A stretch of DNA of 64,000 nucleotides from the NCBI GenBank assembly GCA_013399895.1, contig VXBA01002156.1, positions 357,568 to 421,567 of the forward strand. Direction: 5' to 3'. Below are positions 45,101-54,034 of the stretch, one piece after another (the first letter of the stretch is position 1; each line of letters starts with the position of its first letter). A program made the position numbers and the translations under genes. The notes under the pieces were generated by a model that did no database searches, had not been told where the DNA came from, and saw only the letters and a program-made list of their open reading frames with translations. Origin of the DNA: Serilophus lunatus. Lineage: Eukaryota > Chordata > Aves > Passeriformes > Eurylaimidae.

Positions 45101-48100
45101 GGTAAACAGTGAGGCCAGTGGGAGGGTGTAGGGAGAGCCAACAGATGCGGACAGCATTCTGCCCTCAGAGCTTGGCATCGTTGTTTCCTGTACATCCCAC
45201 AGAAAGTACTTTCTTGAGTCCCAACAGGGCTAGCAAATGTGCCGAAAAACAAATAGTTTCATTTCGGTCCCCTCTAGGAAAAAAGCCTTCTTCCTCACTC
45301 CTACAGCAATTTTTATTCACTGCAAGGGCCCATGAGTGCTCCCAGGATCACGAGGAGACACGAGGTGGCTGAGCATGTCACCATTCTGCAAAACAGCAGG
45401 GCAGATACCCACAGCACTTGCTCCTAACAGCTCCAGTAATGTGGAGCAGCCACATAGCACACTTCAGTGAAGCTGTGAACAGCTGCTTGTCATGCCAATG
45501 CTGTGGGATGCATGGGAAATTGTGGGGTGGTGTACTTGCTTCAAAGTCTCTGGCTGTGAGGCCTCGTGAAGTCTCTTGCTATGAAGTTAACTTCCCACAG
45601 CAAGGATATGGTTTGAGATGCTACAGGTCCTCACACTGGGAGTCACGTCCTGACATCTGTTGTTACAGGTTACCAGCGTCAGCTGCTCTACAAACACGAT
45701 GATGGCTCCTACAGCGCCTTTGGGAAAGGTGATGACCAGGGCAACACGTGGTGAGTGACCAGAGTAGCTATTGTCATCCTGAGCCTATTGTCCTTGCTGG
45801 GTCATCTCCTGGCTGTGACATGGGATTCCTCTGTGCTCTGCTTACAGGCTGACAGCTTTTGTAGCCAGGTCCTTTGGACAAGCCAGCTCTTACATTTACA
45901 TTGATAAGGATCACGTGCACAGTGCTCTGCTCTGGCTGCAGAAGCACCAGCTGCCCAGTGGCTGTTTCCAGAGTGTGGGCAAGCTCTTCAACAATGACCT
46001 GAAGGTATGGTTGCCAGACATGGGAGTGGGAGCAAGAGGAACACAATGTGAGGCTCTCCCATTGTGCACAGTAACACAAAACAATGTCCCTATGGCCTAG
46101 CACAACCAAGGCATCTTCCCAGAGCAGAATAAAATAGACTAAACTAGCAGGCATTTTCTCTTGTGTGAGGTTTTAACCTCTGTTAGGCTTTCTTAATTTT
46201 TACTGTAGCCAAAATGACAACACAGCTAATTGTGCCAAAGCACTTCAAGAGCACAAGGAGAAATATTTTTATATTTTAATGCTTGTTGCTAGAATACTCT
46301 GGTTAGATCTTCCCTCTTCTCATTCCTTACAATACACAATAGTCTATATGTTCCAATACAAGATTCTCTGAAGACACAGTTGTATCTCTGCTGCCCAAAA
46401 AGTATGACTTCCCCTGGATCTTGGCATACCCCAAAGGCTACCTGCAATGTAGCTGGAAATGCACAATACTCTTGGTGAACACATCTTAATACAGTGTGGA
46501 TGTAGTATGGCAGTACTTTTTTTCATTGCCTTTGCAAGGGTATGAATAATCCAGACTGATCAGATTGCAAAATTGCCCATATTAAATACAAGACAGGCTT
46601 TTGAAAGAAATCAAGCTGCTAATTTTAGCAAGGCAAAGGTTTATACATTTTTTTCTTAAAATTTAGGTGCAGCACAAAATAAAACCACGTGTAGACTGTT
46701 CATCCTTGTCTGGCTTTCATTAATTTCACAGCCTGAGCTTTCTATTTGAACAGAACTTTTTGGAACAGGCTTTGCCCCACCACCTCCCCTTACATTTCAA
46801 AGTCTCTGCTATTCAGTGTGAACAATGCATGTTAGCCCAGTTTTCCCCTCCCATTTTAGATGTAGTCTTGTCTCATATCTGAGGATGCAAGCAGAACTTC
46901 CCCAAGAATGAATGTCCTCTGAGGTGAAAAGTGGCTCCTGAAAGCCTGTTTAACCTGTAGCTTCTCACAGTCAGCTGAACTATACGTAAACTTGCTTAAC
47001 TTCATGCATGCAAATCCTGCACCATAAAAACTTTGTTCAAGCGTGCAGTTGTAGCATATTTAATAAAATAAATTGCTTAAGAGTTTGCTTCATACCATTC
47101 CATGAGAAGAGATGCCTAGGCAGTATGTACAGTATGGCTCTGAGACTGCCTCTTTCAGGCACCAGACTTTCATAATATTCAGCAAGTGAGACTGGAGTGC
47201 TTTGCTGTCCAAGAGTGACAGGAAGGATATTACTGTACTGTCTCAGATACACCATCCATAGGCAGTTTCAGTGGTTATACTATGACAGGCAAACAGTGGT
47301 TGGATTTCTACTTCTCTGATGATTATCTGTGTGCTTGCAGGGTGGTGTGGATGATACAATCTCATTAACAGCCTATATCACTGCTGCACTGGTGGAACTC
47401 CATCTGGAGAAAAATGTAAGTCAGATCTGAACTCTTGCAGGGATTGGGAGCCTGCTTCACCATTCATTCCTTCCTAAGCTGGTGGCTTCAGGGAGTATCC
47501 AGCTTGAGTTGGTGAAAGGTTCTCTCGCTCCCGCCTTTGTACACAATGAGCTCAATAGGAAATTTTTAACTCAGTAAGGAGTTCTTAATATAAATGGCCT
47601 GGTTTGCAGCAAAGCAGAACACTTGCTTTTCCCAGTTGATCTCAAGGGGAACAATTGTCTCTGAAAATGACAAAGGGCTTCGGAGGAAAGGCAATAGTTT
47701 TCATTAAACTGATCAATAGAACTAAAGGAGGGAAAAAAAAGGGACCATCTTTCAGGTATGCACTGCCCTGGCTTCTTACACTCCCCTTGCCCAAAAAAAG
47801 CAATGATCTTCAAGAGAAGTGTAGACTGTTCCAGCAAAAAACAACTGATATTCCAGGCTTAATGGTAGAGTTCTAAAAACAACATCATATCCCTTAGGGA
47901 TCTGAGTCCTATAGAATGCAGACCTGACAATTCTGAGCTAATGTGTTACCAGACACTTTCTACAGCTGGATTCTCCAGTGTATTAGCAATCCCCTATCCC
48001 AGTTATATGTCCAGTCACACTTTTGCTTTCAGCCTACAGTGAGTGATGTTTTGTCCCCTTTACTTCATGTTCCACAACCCTGAGAGAGATGCTAGCACTA

Positions 48101-51100
48101 AAATAAATCAAAGATGAATAGATGTTCATAATGTTTTGTTTGGTAAGAGCAAATTAACTTGGTTTGGATTCCTTTTTCAGGACACCATGTTGGATAATGC
48201 CTTACGTTGCCTTAAGAATGTAACACTTGATAAGACAAGTCTTTATGTCAAGGCTTTGATGGCTTATGTCTTCACTCTGAGTAAGGACATGGAGATGAGA
48301 GAGCAGATCATGGATATGCTAGAGAAGGAAACTGGTAAGTTGTGGCTGTCTAGAAGATTTTGGATGCTAGAGGCAAACGCAGAAACAGCAAAAATGATGA
48401 AGCTTGAAGACATAGCTTTGAATATATACAGAACTCAAAAAGACTACGAGCTCACTTTAAACAAGGAACTTCTGTTCAGAGTTCATGAGTTTCTAAGGGA
48501 ATTGTTTCCTTGAGGGACTGGTTGAGGATTTGGGGCCTGTATGTATCTGTGCTTTCATAGGTGGCTGGCCCTTTCAGGGAAAAAAACCCAAAACCAGAAT
48601 GGATTGACTTCTACAGTCTGAAGTTCCCCAGAAAGGCACATGCATTTCTGATGCTGTACAGGAAACTGTCAGTACTTGAAGAAGACTGGGGCAGGAGAAG
48701 CTGAGATTCAGTTCTTCTCTTCCACATGTTTCTTTCCCCATCAGCAGAGCTCCTGACTTCACATTCTGGTAATGAAGAATCTTCTTCTATAATTGAGACA
48801 GTAGCGTACATTGTCCTGGCTCATGTCTCCAAACCAGACTTGTCACTCAATGAAGCATCAGTGACCAAGCTTGTGCACTGGCTCAGTGGAAAAAGAAATG
48901 GTTGCGGAGGATTTGCTTCCACACAGGTAGTAAACCAGGGAAAATCATGACAGAAAGAGAGAGATGTTGTGCCTGAAATGATATGCACAACTCTTATGTG
49001 CATGTCTCTCTAGATCCATCCTTTGCAGACAAATGTATATGAGTTGGGAAGGGAAGTGTCATAGGGAAACTCTTCTCTGTATAGTGTAACTGGGATTATC
49101 CAGTGTCTGGAACTGCTAACTCCAAGGCTCAGAAACTACCCTTGCCAGGTAACAGAAGTCATGCTGCTGCCTGTGGCATAGACCCTACTATATGCTTAGT
49201 GGCATAGAGCCCACTTGTGTCAGAGCATGAATCGGCTATGAGGAGCGTGGTTTTCACTACAGTGTGCTGGATCTTGTGCTGCATGGCTCCATAGCAAAGT
49301 GACTCTCTCTCTACCTTCAGGACACAGTTGTTAGCCTGCAGGCCCTCGCTCAGTATGCAGCCCTGATTCCTCAGGAGATCAGAGATGTAAACGTGACAGT
49401 GAAAAGCAAGGAGGCTTCTCCACTGGAGTTCCATGTGCATAGGAACAACAAATTCGTCCTGCATCAGGCATCTCTCCTTGAAGTCCCAGAGGTGTGCACA
49501 GTGCAAGCAACTGGCAGTGGCTGTGTTTATGTACAGGTGCGTATACATGAGGAAATGAGCTGTCACATTTTGCTTCTGATTGTTGAAATGAGGCTTGGCT
49601 CCAAGCAGTCACTATAGCTTCAAATTCTGAGTAGAATTTTACTTTCTAGGCAGAATCATATCAAGCTTGAAGGTACTCGGGTATACTGTGTTGACATGCT
49701 TTCATTGCAGCCATCTCTGTTGTCCTCTGGGAAATCTCAGTCTCACCTCTGCTGTCCCATGTTATAGAGCTATGTTATTGCTAAGAGACCAGTAGATCTG
49801 AACTTCTGAGTAATGAGACACAGAACAGTACCTATTTCTGTTTTGAATGTATGTTGCTGATGTCATTGCTTCAGGAGATGAACACTGTATATTATGTCTT
49901 CTGATGTAAAATTCTTTGGGTTGTTATCCTACACAGAGATGAGGAGTGATGTAGTACTAAGGTCTTCTTATTACAGTTGTACACCAATACAACTAGTCCA
50001 TTAGGAAGATACATTTTTTCTGATAGTTTTGATAGTGATTCACTTATAAGCCATTCATGCAGTGACTCAAGTCACACCCTGTGAAAACCTCCCTCACAGG
50101 GTCACTTCTGTTCAGGCATCTCTTATGATACTCACAGAGAATCTGCAGGCAGTGCATAGGGAATAGGACAAAAATAGGGCTCATAGTACTTGGCTACACT
50201 TGGATATAGTCAATAAATATAAGACAGCTTACATTCCCCTTCCTTCCTTCCTTCCTTCCTTCCTTCCTTCCTTCCTTCCTTCCTTCCTTCCTTCCTTCNN
50301 NNNNNNNNNNNNNNNNNNNNNNNNNNNNNNNNNNNNNNNNNNNNNNNNNNNNNNNNNNNNNNNNNNNNNNNNNNNNNNNNNNNNNNNNNNNNNNNNNNNN
50401 NNNNNNNNNNNNNNNNNNNNNNNNNNNNNNNNNNNNNNNNNNNNNNNNNNNNNNNNNNNNNNNNNNNNNNNNNNNNNNNNNNNNNNNNNNNNNNNNNNNN
50501 NNNNNNNNNNNNNNNNNNNNNNNNNNNNNNNNNNNNNNNNNNNNNNNNNNNNNNNNNNNNNNNNNNNNNNNNNNNNNNNNNNNNNNNNNNNNNNNNNNNN
50601 NNCCTCCCTCCCTCCCCTCTTCTCTCTTCCTTCCTTCTCTCTCAATCTCCCCTAACAATGGCCATGTTAAGTAAGACTTACATGTCTTTCTCGTTATATC
50701 TGATGCTATGTGCTAAACACCACATCTCTGAACAGAAAGTGCATCTGGATCCAACACATCCATTAGTAGCCACTGGCTACTAATTTGTTAAAAGATGGAG
50801 GCACAGGTAGTCCTTTAGCTCATTCAGGGAAGCTCTGGGGCACTTCACAGAGATGTTTTCTCATCCATCAGACCACTTTATCCTATAACACACCACCACC
50901 AAAAACAGAAGAGGTCTTCGTCCTGGATGTGGAAACAGTACCAAGAGAATGTGCTGGCGTCAGGAAAGAGCTGGACATCCATGTGTCTGTCAGGTATGAG
51001 ATCCCTTGAAACCCATAAAAGCCTGTTTGTGGAAAAGGCACAGGGATGACTCTCTTCTCCACAGATCACAAAGAGATGCTTAACTGAGAATTAAGGCCTA

Positions 51101-54034
51101 GAGGAGCATGGCAATGCACTGACAGTGTCTTGCAGAACCACAGCAACTATCTCAGTCAGCATAGAAGAGCTCAGCAGCCTCCAAAGTACCAGTAGCTGAG
51201 ATGGCAGCATTCCCAAGAACTAGAGTTCCCACCTTTGCAGACACTTGGCAGCCTGGGGTGAATCAGCCCTCAGGTGCTTTATCCTGTAGCAGCAACCTCT
51301 GTTGGAACTAGACATCGGAAACTCCAGTCCCTATCCATATTTTACTTGCCTGCATCTGTCTAGGATGAGAGTCTTGATCCATATTCTCCATGTCTTACTG
51401 TCCTTACTGAAAGAGAACATTGCCACTCTCAACCTGTAACAGCAAAAGTCCCTTTTGAGGGAGAGGGCAACATGAAGCATTAACACATTAACTGTAACAC
51501 ATTTGCTGCACTGTCTCCATATTGAGTGATTAGATGGGGCAATTTTTTCTTCCTTTCTCCAAAAACTTAGACGAGTTGCTCAGCATCCACATTGTTGTAG
51601 AGCAGGGGAAAGTTTGGAAGTGTCCATTAGTATCTCCAAGACATGCTGTGATGCCTTCCACATCTCTTTTCAGTTATGTGGGGGACCGCGGGACCAGTAA
51701 CATGGCCCTGGTGGAGGTGGAAATGCTTTCAGGGTTCATTCCTGTGCAGAGCTCTGTGAAAGAGGTAAGACTTTTCCCTTGACCTTCTTTGAAGGTAGCA
51801 AAATCCATTTTCCAGATGTAACTCAGCCAGAAATATCTGAACATGTAAGAATTGCTGGCGAATGGTAAATACTTATCTTACTAAAAATTAACTAAACTGG
51901 GCAAGTCAGATGTGGAGGGCTATTTCACAAGGCAACTTTCCACTTGCGCAACTGATGGTGCAGTTTTTCATGTTCAGTAGTGAGGATTGCATGTGCGGGA
52001 AGAAATAAGAGAGGAGCACTGAGACCCTTTGCAGTCACCGGTGCCTTTTTTTAGGGATATTCCATAAAGTGATGTTGAATCTCATAGAGTTGTTCAATGG
52101 CATGCTCCAATGTTCCAGGCAATAGCTAGAAAGACCCATCATAGCCTCCTACTGACCATCTTTCCCTTTGCTACAAGTGCTGAAAGTAGGAACATGGCTC
52201 AAGGACACTTGTTCCAAATCGAAAAAAATATTTTTTAAGGCTTGATGTGCTCCCAACAATCTCAGTGCCATTATTGCTGAGGAACGCAGGACTGACAAGC
52301 CTCCTATCTGGGTTAACAGTGGTTCACTGACAAATACCAAACTTGGTGTGAGACAGGGAAGGTCAATGTACTGATGTTAATCAAGCTTGTCTCTTGCCTT
52401 CCTATACAGCTGGAGAAGATACCCCTGGTGAAAAAGACAGAGATAAAACCAGATAAAGTCATAATCTACTTGGAAGAGGTATGAGAAAGATCACAGGGAA
52501 CTGCCCATTCAAGAAGTAGCAACTGACATACTTTGCATTGGGACTTTCACAGATCAGAAATACAAATCTCTGGGCTGATCAAGTCGGCTAAAAATTTTGA
52601 TAAAAGAGGAAAAGGGTGGAAGAGCCTGGAAAGACAGAGAAAGCAAGCTCTGATGCAGAAGGAGTTTTTATGTAGGTGACTTTGAGATGACCAGTGCATT
52701 TCTGCTCACTTCTATTCTTCTCTCCAGCTGGGTGAGACCTCTCTGAAGCTTAGTATTTCAGTGGAACAAGATATCGAAGTGCAGAATCTGAAAGCAGCAA
52801 CAGCGCATATCTATGACTACTATAAACCAGGTGAGATTTCACTGACGCTGCCGAAGAGTAAATATAATATCCCTCTTAGGCACAATTCTGTCTGTAACCG
52901 TTATTCTCTTAACTCCCTTTTTCCAGGGCACTTCCTCCTGCAACTTCCAGCTTTGGTTTCATATGTACAAAACTTTAACATTCAAGTAGCAGGACTACTT
53001 GCTTAGAAAGGCTTTTGAGATGAGACTGCCTGGCCTATGATTATGTTGTGGGGTGTTACGTGTTCAAAATGATTGGGTTTATTTCCTCTAGCTTCAAGCT
53101 ACACCTCTGTGGAAAGAAGACTTCTCGGTCAACTTGCCATGTCTTTCCGAGCTCTTTAGCTCTCTTAAGAATACTTAGGCATTTATTTAAAATCCGTATT
53201 ACGTAGTGCCACCCTAATCCATTAGAAGGCAGAATTTAGTTGTATGCTTTTTATGTGTAGTTTAACAATCCTACCATCCACTGGGCACTCCCACATCTCA
53301 GAGGATAATAGGAAAATAATTTGTTACCTATTAAATCTCTAAATGAACTATCAGCATACAGGAAAGGGATCTTTTTGTCATCTTGATTTTCTTTTCTGTG
53401 CTTAGTTTGTGACAAAACACCAGATGGAACATTAATAATTATTTTTAAAAAAGGATTTGAGAACAAAATGGAAAAACTGTCACTGACTATTTAAAAAGCT
53501 GCACCACAGGTCTCCATATTGTATGCTAAATATTACTCTTGTTCCCCCTTCCACACCATCGCAAGAAAAGGATACCTCTTGATCCAGCCACTACAGAGCT
53601 AAATATTGTCACCTAATATGCTCTCTCTTTGCTATGTCATGCTGCACAAGAATTTTTTGCTTAGTACCTACAATTTAAAAAGTGTTACCTGACATGAAAA
53701 TACTGATTATCAGAAAATTTGAAAAGCTATGGGGACACACTACTGAAAGGTTCTCTCTTTACAAAAGACATCCTTGCATTACAAGGTACCACAATAGATA
53801 AGATCGTCTTTTACAATTGTATTGCACACATGCTGGGGAGACAGACTGTTGATCTGACCCATTGTAGCCTTTTTTTTGTTCCTGCATTCACAGTCTGAAG
53901 AGTGAAAAATTAAGGTAGTGGGATGGTTGTGTTGCACAGAAAGAAGCAGTTCTGCACCTCACCACCCTTTCTCTTTTGTTTCTACAGATGAACACACAGC
54001 AAGAGAATATGTTTTTCCTTGCAGTTCAGGTTAG
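27673..54034 (+). CDS. Gene B: A2M-family protease inhibitor (ovostatin/A2M-like), complete, 36 coding exons
   Basis: Predicted secreted protease trap of 1443 residues, divergent neighbour and paralogue of gene A. Seen in order: leucine/alanine-rich signal peptide (about 1-19), macroglobulin domains, bait (about 695-736, after Cys694), the family motif FPETWIWDL, thioester GCGEQ (Cys973, Gln976), thioester domain, and a receptor-binding domain ending FPCSSG and TAG. Thirty-six exons join in frame with GT-AG sites, summing to 4332 nt with the stop. Compared with gene A it has one extra intron near the N-terminus and about 17 fewer residues in the thioester domain around residue 1168. Several N-glycosylation sequons are visible, as expected of a secreted protein. 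Its introns hold an ERV solo LTR (35.5-36.1 kb), microsatellites and an assembly gap (50299-50602) that does not touch an exon. Both inter-subunit cysteines of human A2M are absent, and one of two receptor lysines is kept (Lys1370; the other is Gln1366). Paralogue name unresolved. Confidence 0.93.
28381..28564 (+). CDS. Gene B exon 2 (MG1)
   Basis: 184 nt, residues 23-84. Begins RYMVVFPAVIHDSQEEKLYV (human QYMVLVPSLLHTETTEKGCV). The A2M exon is also 184 nt. Confidence 0.96.
29776..29826 (+). CDS. Gene B exon 3 (extra 51-nt exon)
   Basis: 51 nt, 17 codons, reads VPEFKLVPERRDDPTSH. Acceptor CAATCTAG, donor GTAAGA, symmetric phase 0. Its start aligns with VPPPVGNPDE of gene A exon 3, so an intron splits the ancestral exon here. 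Confidence 0.78.
29930..30072 (+). repeat. Polypurine-rich tract in the extra intron of gene B
   Basis: About 140 bp almost free of pyrimidines (AG-rich), within the 346-bp intron between exons 3 and 4. Confidence 0.8.
30131..30160. repeat. (TTTTG)6 microsatellite
   Basis: Six GTTTT units immediately before the exon 4 acceptor of gene B; may form part of its pyrimidine tract. Confidence 0.95.
30173..30317 (+). CDS. Gene B exon 4 (MG1/MG2)
   Basis: 145 nt, residues 102-150. Reads SEEMVFLHVLIHSGDN and contains VETDKVLYKPGET. Confidence 0.94.
30982..31034 (+). CDS. Gene B exon 5 (MG2)
   Basis: 53 nt, reads VKFRIVNLDEDLKVIKNE. Family-sized exon. Confidence 0.96.
31377..31397 (+). CDS. Gene B exon 6 (21-nt microexon)
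   Basis: 21 nt, reads YPQIWIQ; acceptor TTTTTACAG, donor GTAAGT. Matches the 21-nt exon of the family. Confidence 0.93.
31935..32094 (+). CDS. Gene B exon 7 (MG2)
   Basis: 160 nt, residues 175-228. Begins DPEKNRIAEWLNV and ends FRVEEY. Confidence 0.97.
32700..32784 (+). CDS. Gene B exon 8 (MG3)
   Basis: 85 nt, reads VLQKFEVKVEHPPFI and ends KVCGM. Same size as in gene A. Confidence 0.96.
33001..33040. repeat. 20-bp tandem duplication
   Basis: GATGCAAAATGATTTTAAAG is repeated once with one mismatch in intron 8 of gene B. Confidence 0.9.
33186..33300 (+). CDS. Gene B exon 9 (MG3)
   Basis: 115 nt, residues 256-294. Begins YTYGKPVQGKIEITL, then a Lys/Arg-rich stretch with no Cys. The positions of human Cys269, 278 and 287 are all lost. 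Confidence 0.94.
34210..34318 (+). CDS. Gene B exon 10 (MG3)
   Basis: 109 nt, reads TNKNGCATFTVKTETLEINE; acceptor CTCTCTGCAG, donor GTAGTA, phase 1. Confidence 0.93.
34836..34945 (+). CDS. Gene B exon 11 (MG3/MG4)
   Basis: 110 nt, residues 331-367. Reads VVFINVNPFYKRGLPYTGK (human LSFVKVDSHFRQGIPFFGQ). Confidence 0.96.
35538..36130 (+). mobile_element. Avian endogenous-retrovirus solo LTR in intron 11 of gene B
   Basis: About 593 bp from TGTGCTGGTTTTGG to GGGGTTAAACTGTGACA, with TG and CA ends. It is flanked by a perfect 5-bp target duplication ATTTC (35533-35537 and 36131-36135). An ATTAAA poly(A) signal lies near 35990. The sequence resembles an LTR common in birds. No gag, pol or env sequence is present, so it is a recombined solo LTR, inserted in the sense direction of gene B. 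Confidence 0.85.
36328..36492 (+). CDS. Gene B exon 12 (MG4)
   Basis: 165 nt, residues 368-422. Begins ILCYTDKVPLGHETVYLKV and contains LLTDEYGEAHFSLDTT. Confidence 0.95.
37496..37723 (+). CDS. Gene B exon 13 (MG4/MG5)
   Basis: 228 nt, residues 423-498. Ends with a conserved FYYL. No Cys at the human Cys431 position; keeps the MSCDQEQEVQV cysteine. Confidence 0.95.
38598..38661 (+). CDS. Gene B exon 14 (MG5)
   Basis: 64 nt, reads VIAKGKILFSREKKVSITQH (human IMAKGGIVRTG). Family-sized. Confidence 0.95.
39115..39260 (+). CDS. Gene B exon 15 (MG5)
   Basis: 146 nt, residues 520-568. Reads LLVYAVFLDGEVVADVEKF and ends QCFRHK. Confidence 0.96.
39374..39520 (+). CDS. Gene B exon 16 (MG6)
   Basis: 147 nt, residues 569-617. 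Contains AAPGSLCSVRAVDKSVLL. Confidence 0.97.
40697..40873 (+). CDS. Gene B exon 17 (MG6)
   Basis: 177 nt, residues 618-676. Begins LYEEFFENATFTTGG; aligned with gene A exon 16. Confidence 0.94.
41381..41486 (+). CDS. Gene B exon 18 (basic bait, first part)
   Basis: 106 nt, residues 677-712. KLRMKIITNTRIRKPVSC matches human KAFTNSKIRKPKMC, then a Lys/Arg-rich bait follows. Confidence 0.93.
42024..42135 (+). CDS. Gene B exon 19 (bait, second part; tandem acceptor)
   Basis: 112 nt, residues 712-749; 109 nt if the second AG of TAGCAG is used (start 42027). Ends PRTLFPETWIWDLVSV. Donor GTTGGT is weak, and a stronger-looking GTAACA four bases on would break the frame. Confidence 0.88.
42227..42452 (+). 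CDS. Gene B exon 20 (MG7)
   Basis: 226 nt, residues 749-824. Contains AVPDTITEWNANAFCVAD and FQPFFVDLSLPYSVIQGE. Confidence 0.97.
42671..42797 (+). CDS. Gene B exon 21 (MG7/CUB)
   Basis: 127 nt, residues 825-867. Reads IRTTLTETPELQVDACPSC and ends FAWNVTATRL. Acceptor ACACTCAG chosen by phase and alignment with human IRVSVQLEAS. Confidence 0.92.
42938..43059 (+). CDS. Gene B exon 22 (CUB)
   Basis: 122 nt, residues 867-907. Reads GKVNLTVSSVAEDSHNLCG and ends RDTVVKPLLVK. Confidence 0.96.
43236..43287 (+). CDS. Gene B exon 23 (CUB)
   Basis: 52 nt, reads PGGVLQERTQNAFLCPS. Family-sized exon. Confidence 0.94.
43607..43690 (+). CDS. Gene B exon 24 (CUB)
   Basis: 84 nt, reads NTVSEEFSLTLPAEVLEGSG; donor GTGAGA. 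Confidence 0.95.
44247..44423 (+). CDS. Gene B exon 25 (thioester exon)
   Basis: 177 nt, residues 953-1012. GCGEQ is encoded at 44303-44317 (Cys973, Gln976) in the context MPFGCGEQNMVKFAPN. Confidence 0.97.
45669..45750 (+). CDS. Gene B exon 26 (thioester domain)
   Basis: 82 nt, reads GYQRQLLYKHDDGSYSAFG and ends GNTW. Confidence 0.97.
45848..46004 (+). CDS. Gene B exon 27 (thioester domain)
   Basis: 157 nt, residues 1039-1091. Begins LTAFVARSFGQASSYIYID and ends GCFQSVGKLFNNDLK. Confidence 0.96.
47341..47415 (+). CDS. Gene B exon 28 (thioester domain)
   Basis: 75 nt, reads GGVDDTISLTAYITAALVE, very close to human GGVEDEVTLSAYITIALLE. Confidence 0.97.
48181..48334 (+). CDS. Gene B exon 29 (thioester domain)
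   Basis: 154 nt, residues 1117-1168. Reads TSLYVKALMAYVFTLSKDME. Donor GTAAGT. The frame stays open 59 codons into the intron, but alignment ends at the donor. Confidence 0.93.
48745..48926 (+). CDS. Gene B exon 30 (thioester domain; tandem acceptor)
   Basis: 182 nt, residues 1168-1228; 179 nt if the second AG of CAGCAG is used (start 48748). Ends GCGGFASTQ. Shorter than gene A exon 29, lacking the tryptophan-containing segment. Confidence 0.92.
49321..49536 (+). CDS. Gene B exon 31 (end of thioester domain/CUB)
   Basis: 216 nt, residues 1229-1300. Begins DTVVSLQALAQYAAL and ends GSGCVYVQ. Confidence 0.97.
50238..50298. repeat. (CTTC)n microsatellite running into an assembly gap
   Basis: About 15 tetranucleotide units, then Ns. 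After the gap the sequence is CCTC/CTTC-rich (50603-50646), so the gap is probably more of the same repeat. Confidence 0.93.
50299..50602. other. Assembly gap (304 N) in intron 31 of gene B
   Basis: Run of N flanked on both sides by pyrimidine repeats. The neighbouring exons (end 49536, start 50872) are intact. Confidence 0.99.
50872..50993 (+). CDS. Gene B exon 32 (receptor-binding domain start)
   Basis: 122 nt, residues 1301-1341. Reads YNTPPPKTEEVFVLDVETVP with the conserved Cys (PREC). Confidence 0.93.
51674..51764 (+). CDS. Gene B exon 33 (receptor-binding domain)
   Basis: 91 nt, residues 1341-1371. Reads GTSNMALVEVEMLSGFIPV. Human Lys1370 aligns with Gln1366 and human Lys1374 with Lys1370. 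Confidence 0.96.
52410..52478 (+). CDS. Gene B exon 34 (receptor-binding domain)
   Basis: 69 nt, reads LEKIPLVKKTEIKPDKVIIY. Family-sized. Confidence 0.96.
52728..52830 (+). CDS. Gene B exon 35 (receptor-binding domain)
   Basis: 103 nt, residues 1395-1429. Ends AATAHIYDYYKP. Confidence 0.96.
53988..54034 (+). CDS. Gene B exon 36 (last coding exon, stop)
   Basis: 47 nt, reads DEHTAREYVFPCSSG then TAG, matching the human DEF...EYNAPCS tail with the final disulfide Cys. Confidence 0.93.

Noticed and set aside
48335..48513. Open frame continuing 59 codons past gene B exon 29
   Set aside because: A consensus donor GTAAGT sits at 48335 and family alignment stops there. The extension has no A2M similarity, so it is probably chance intron sequence.
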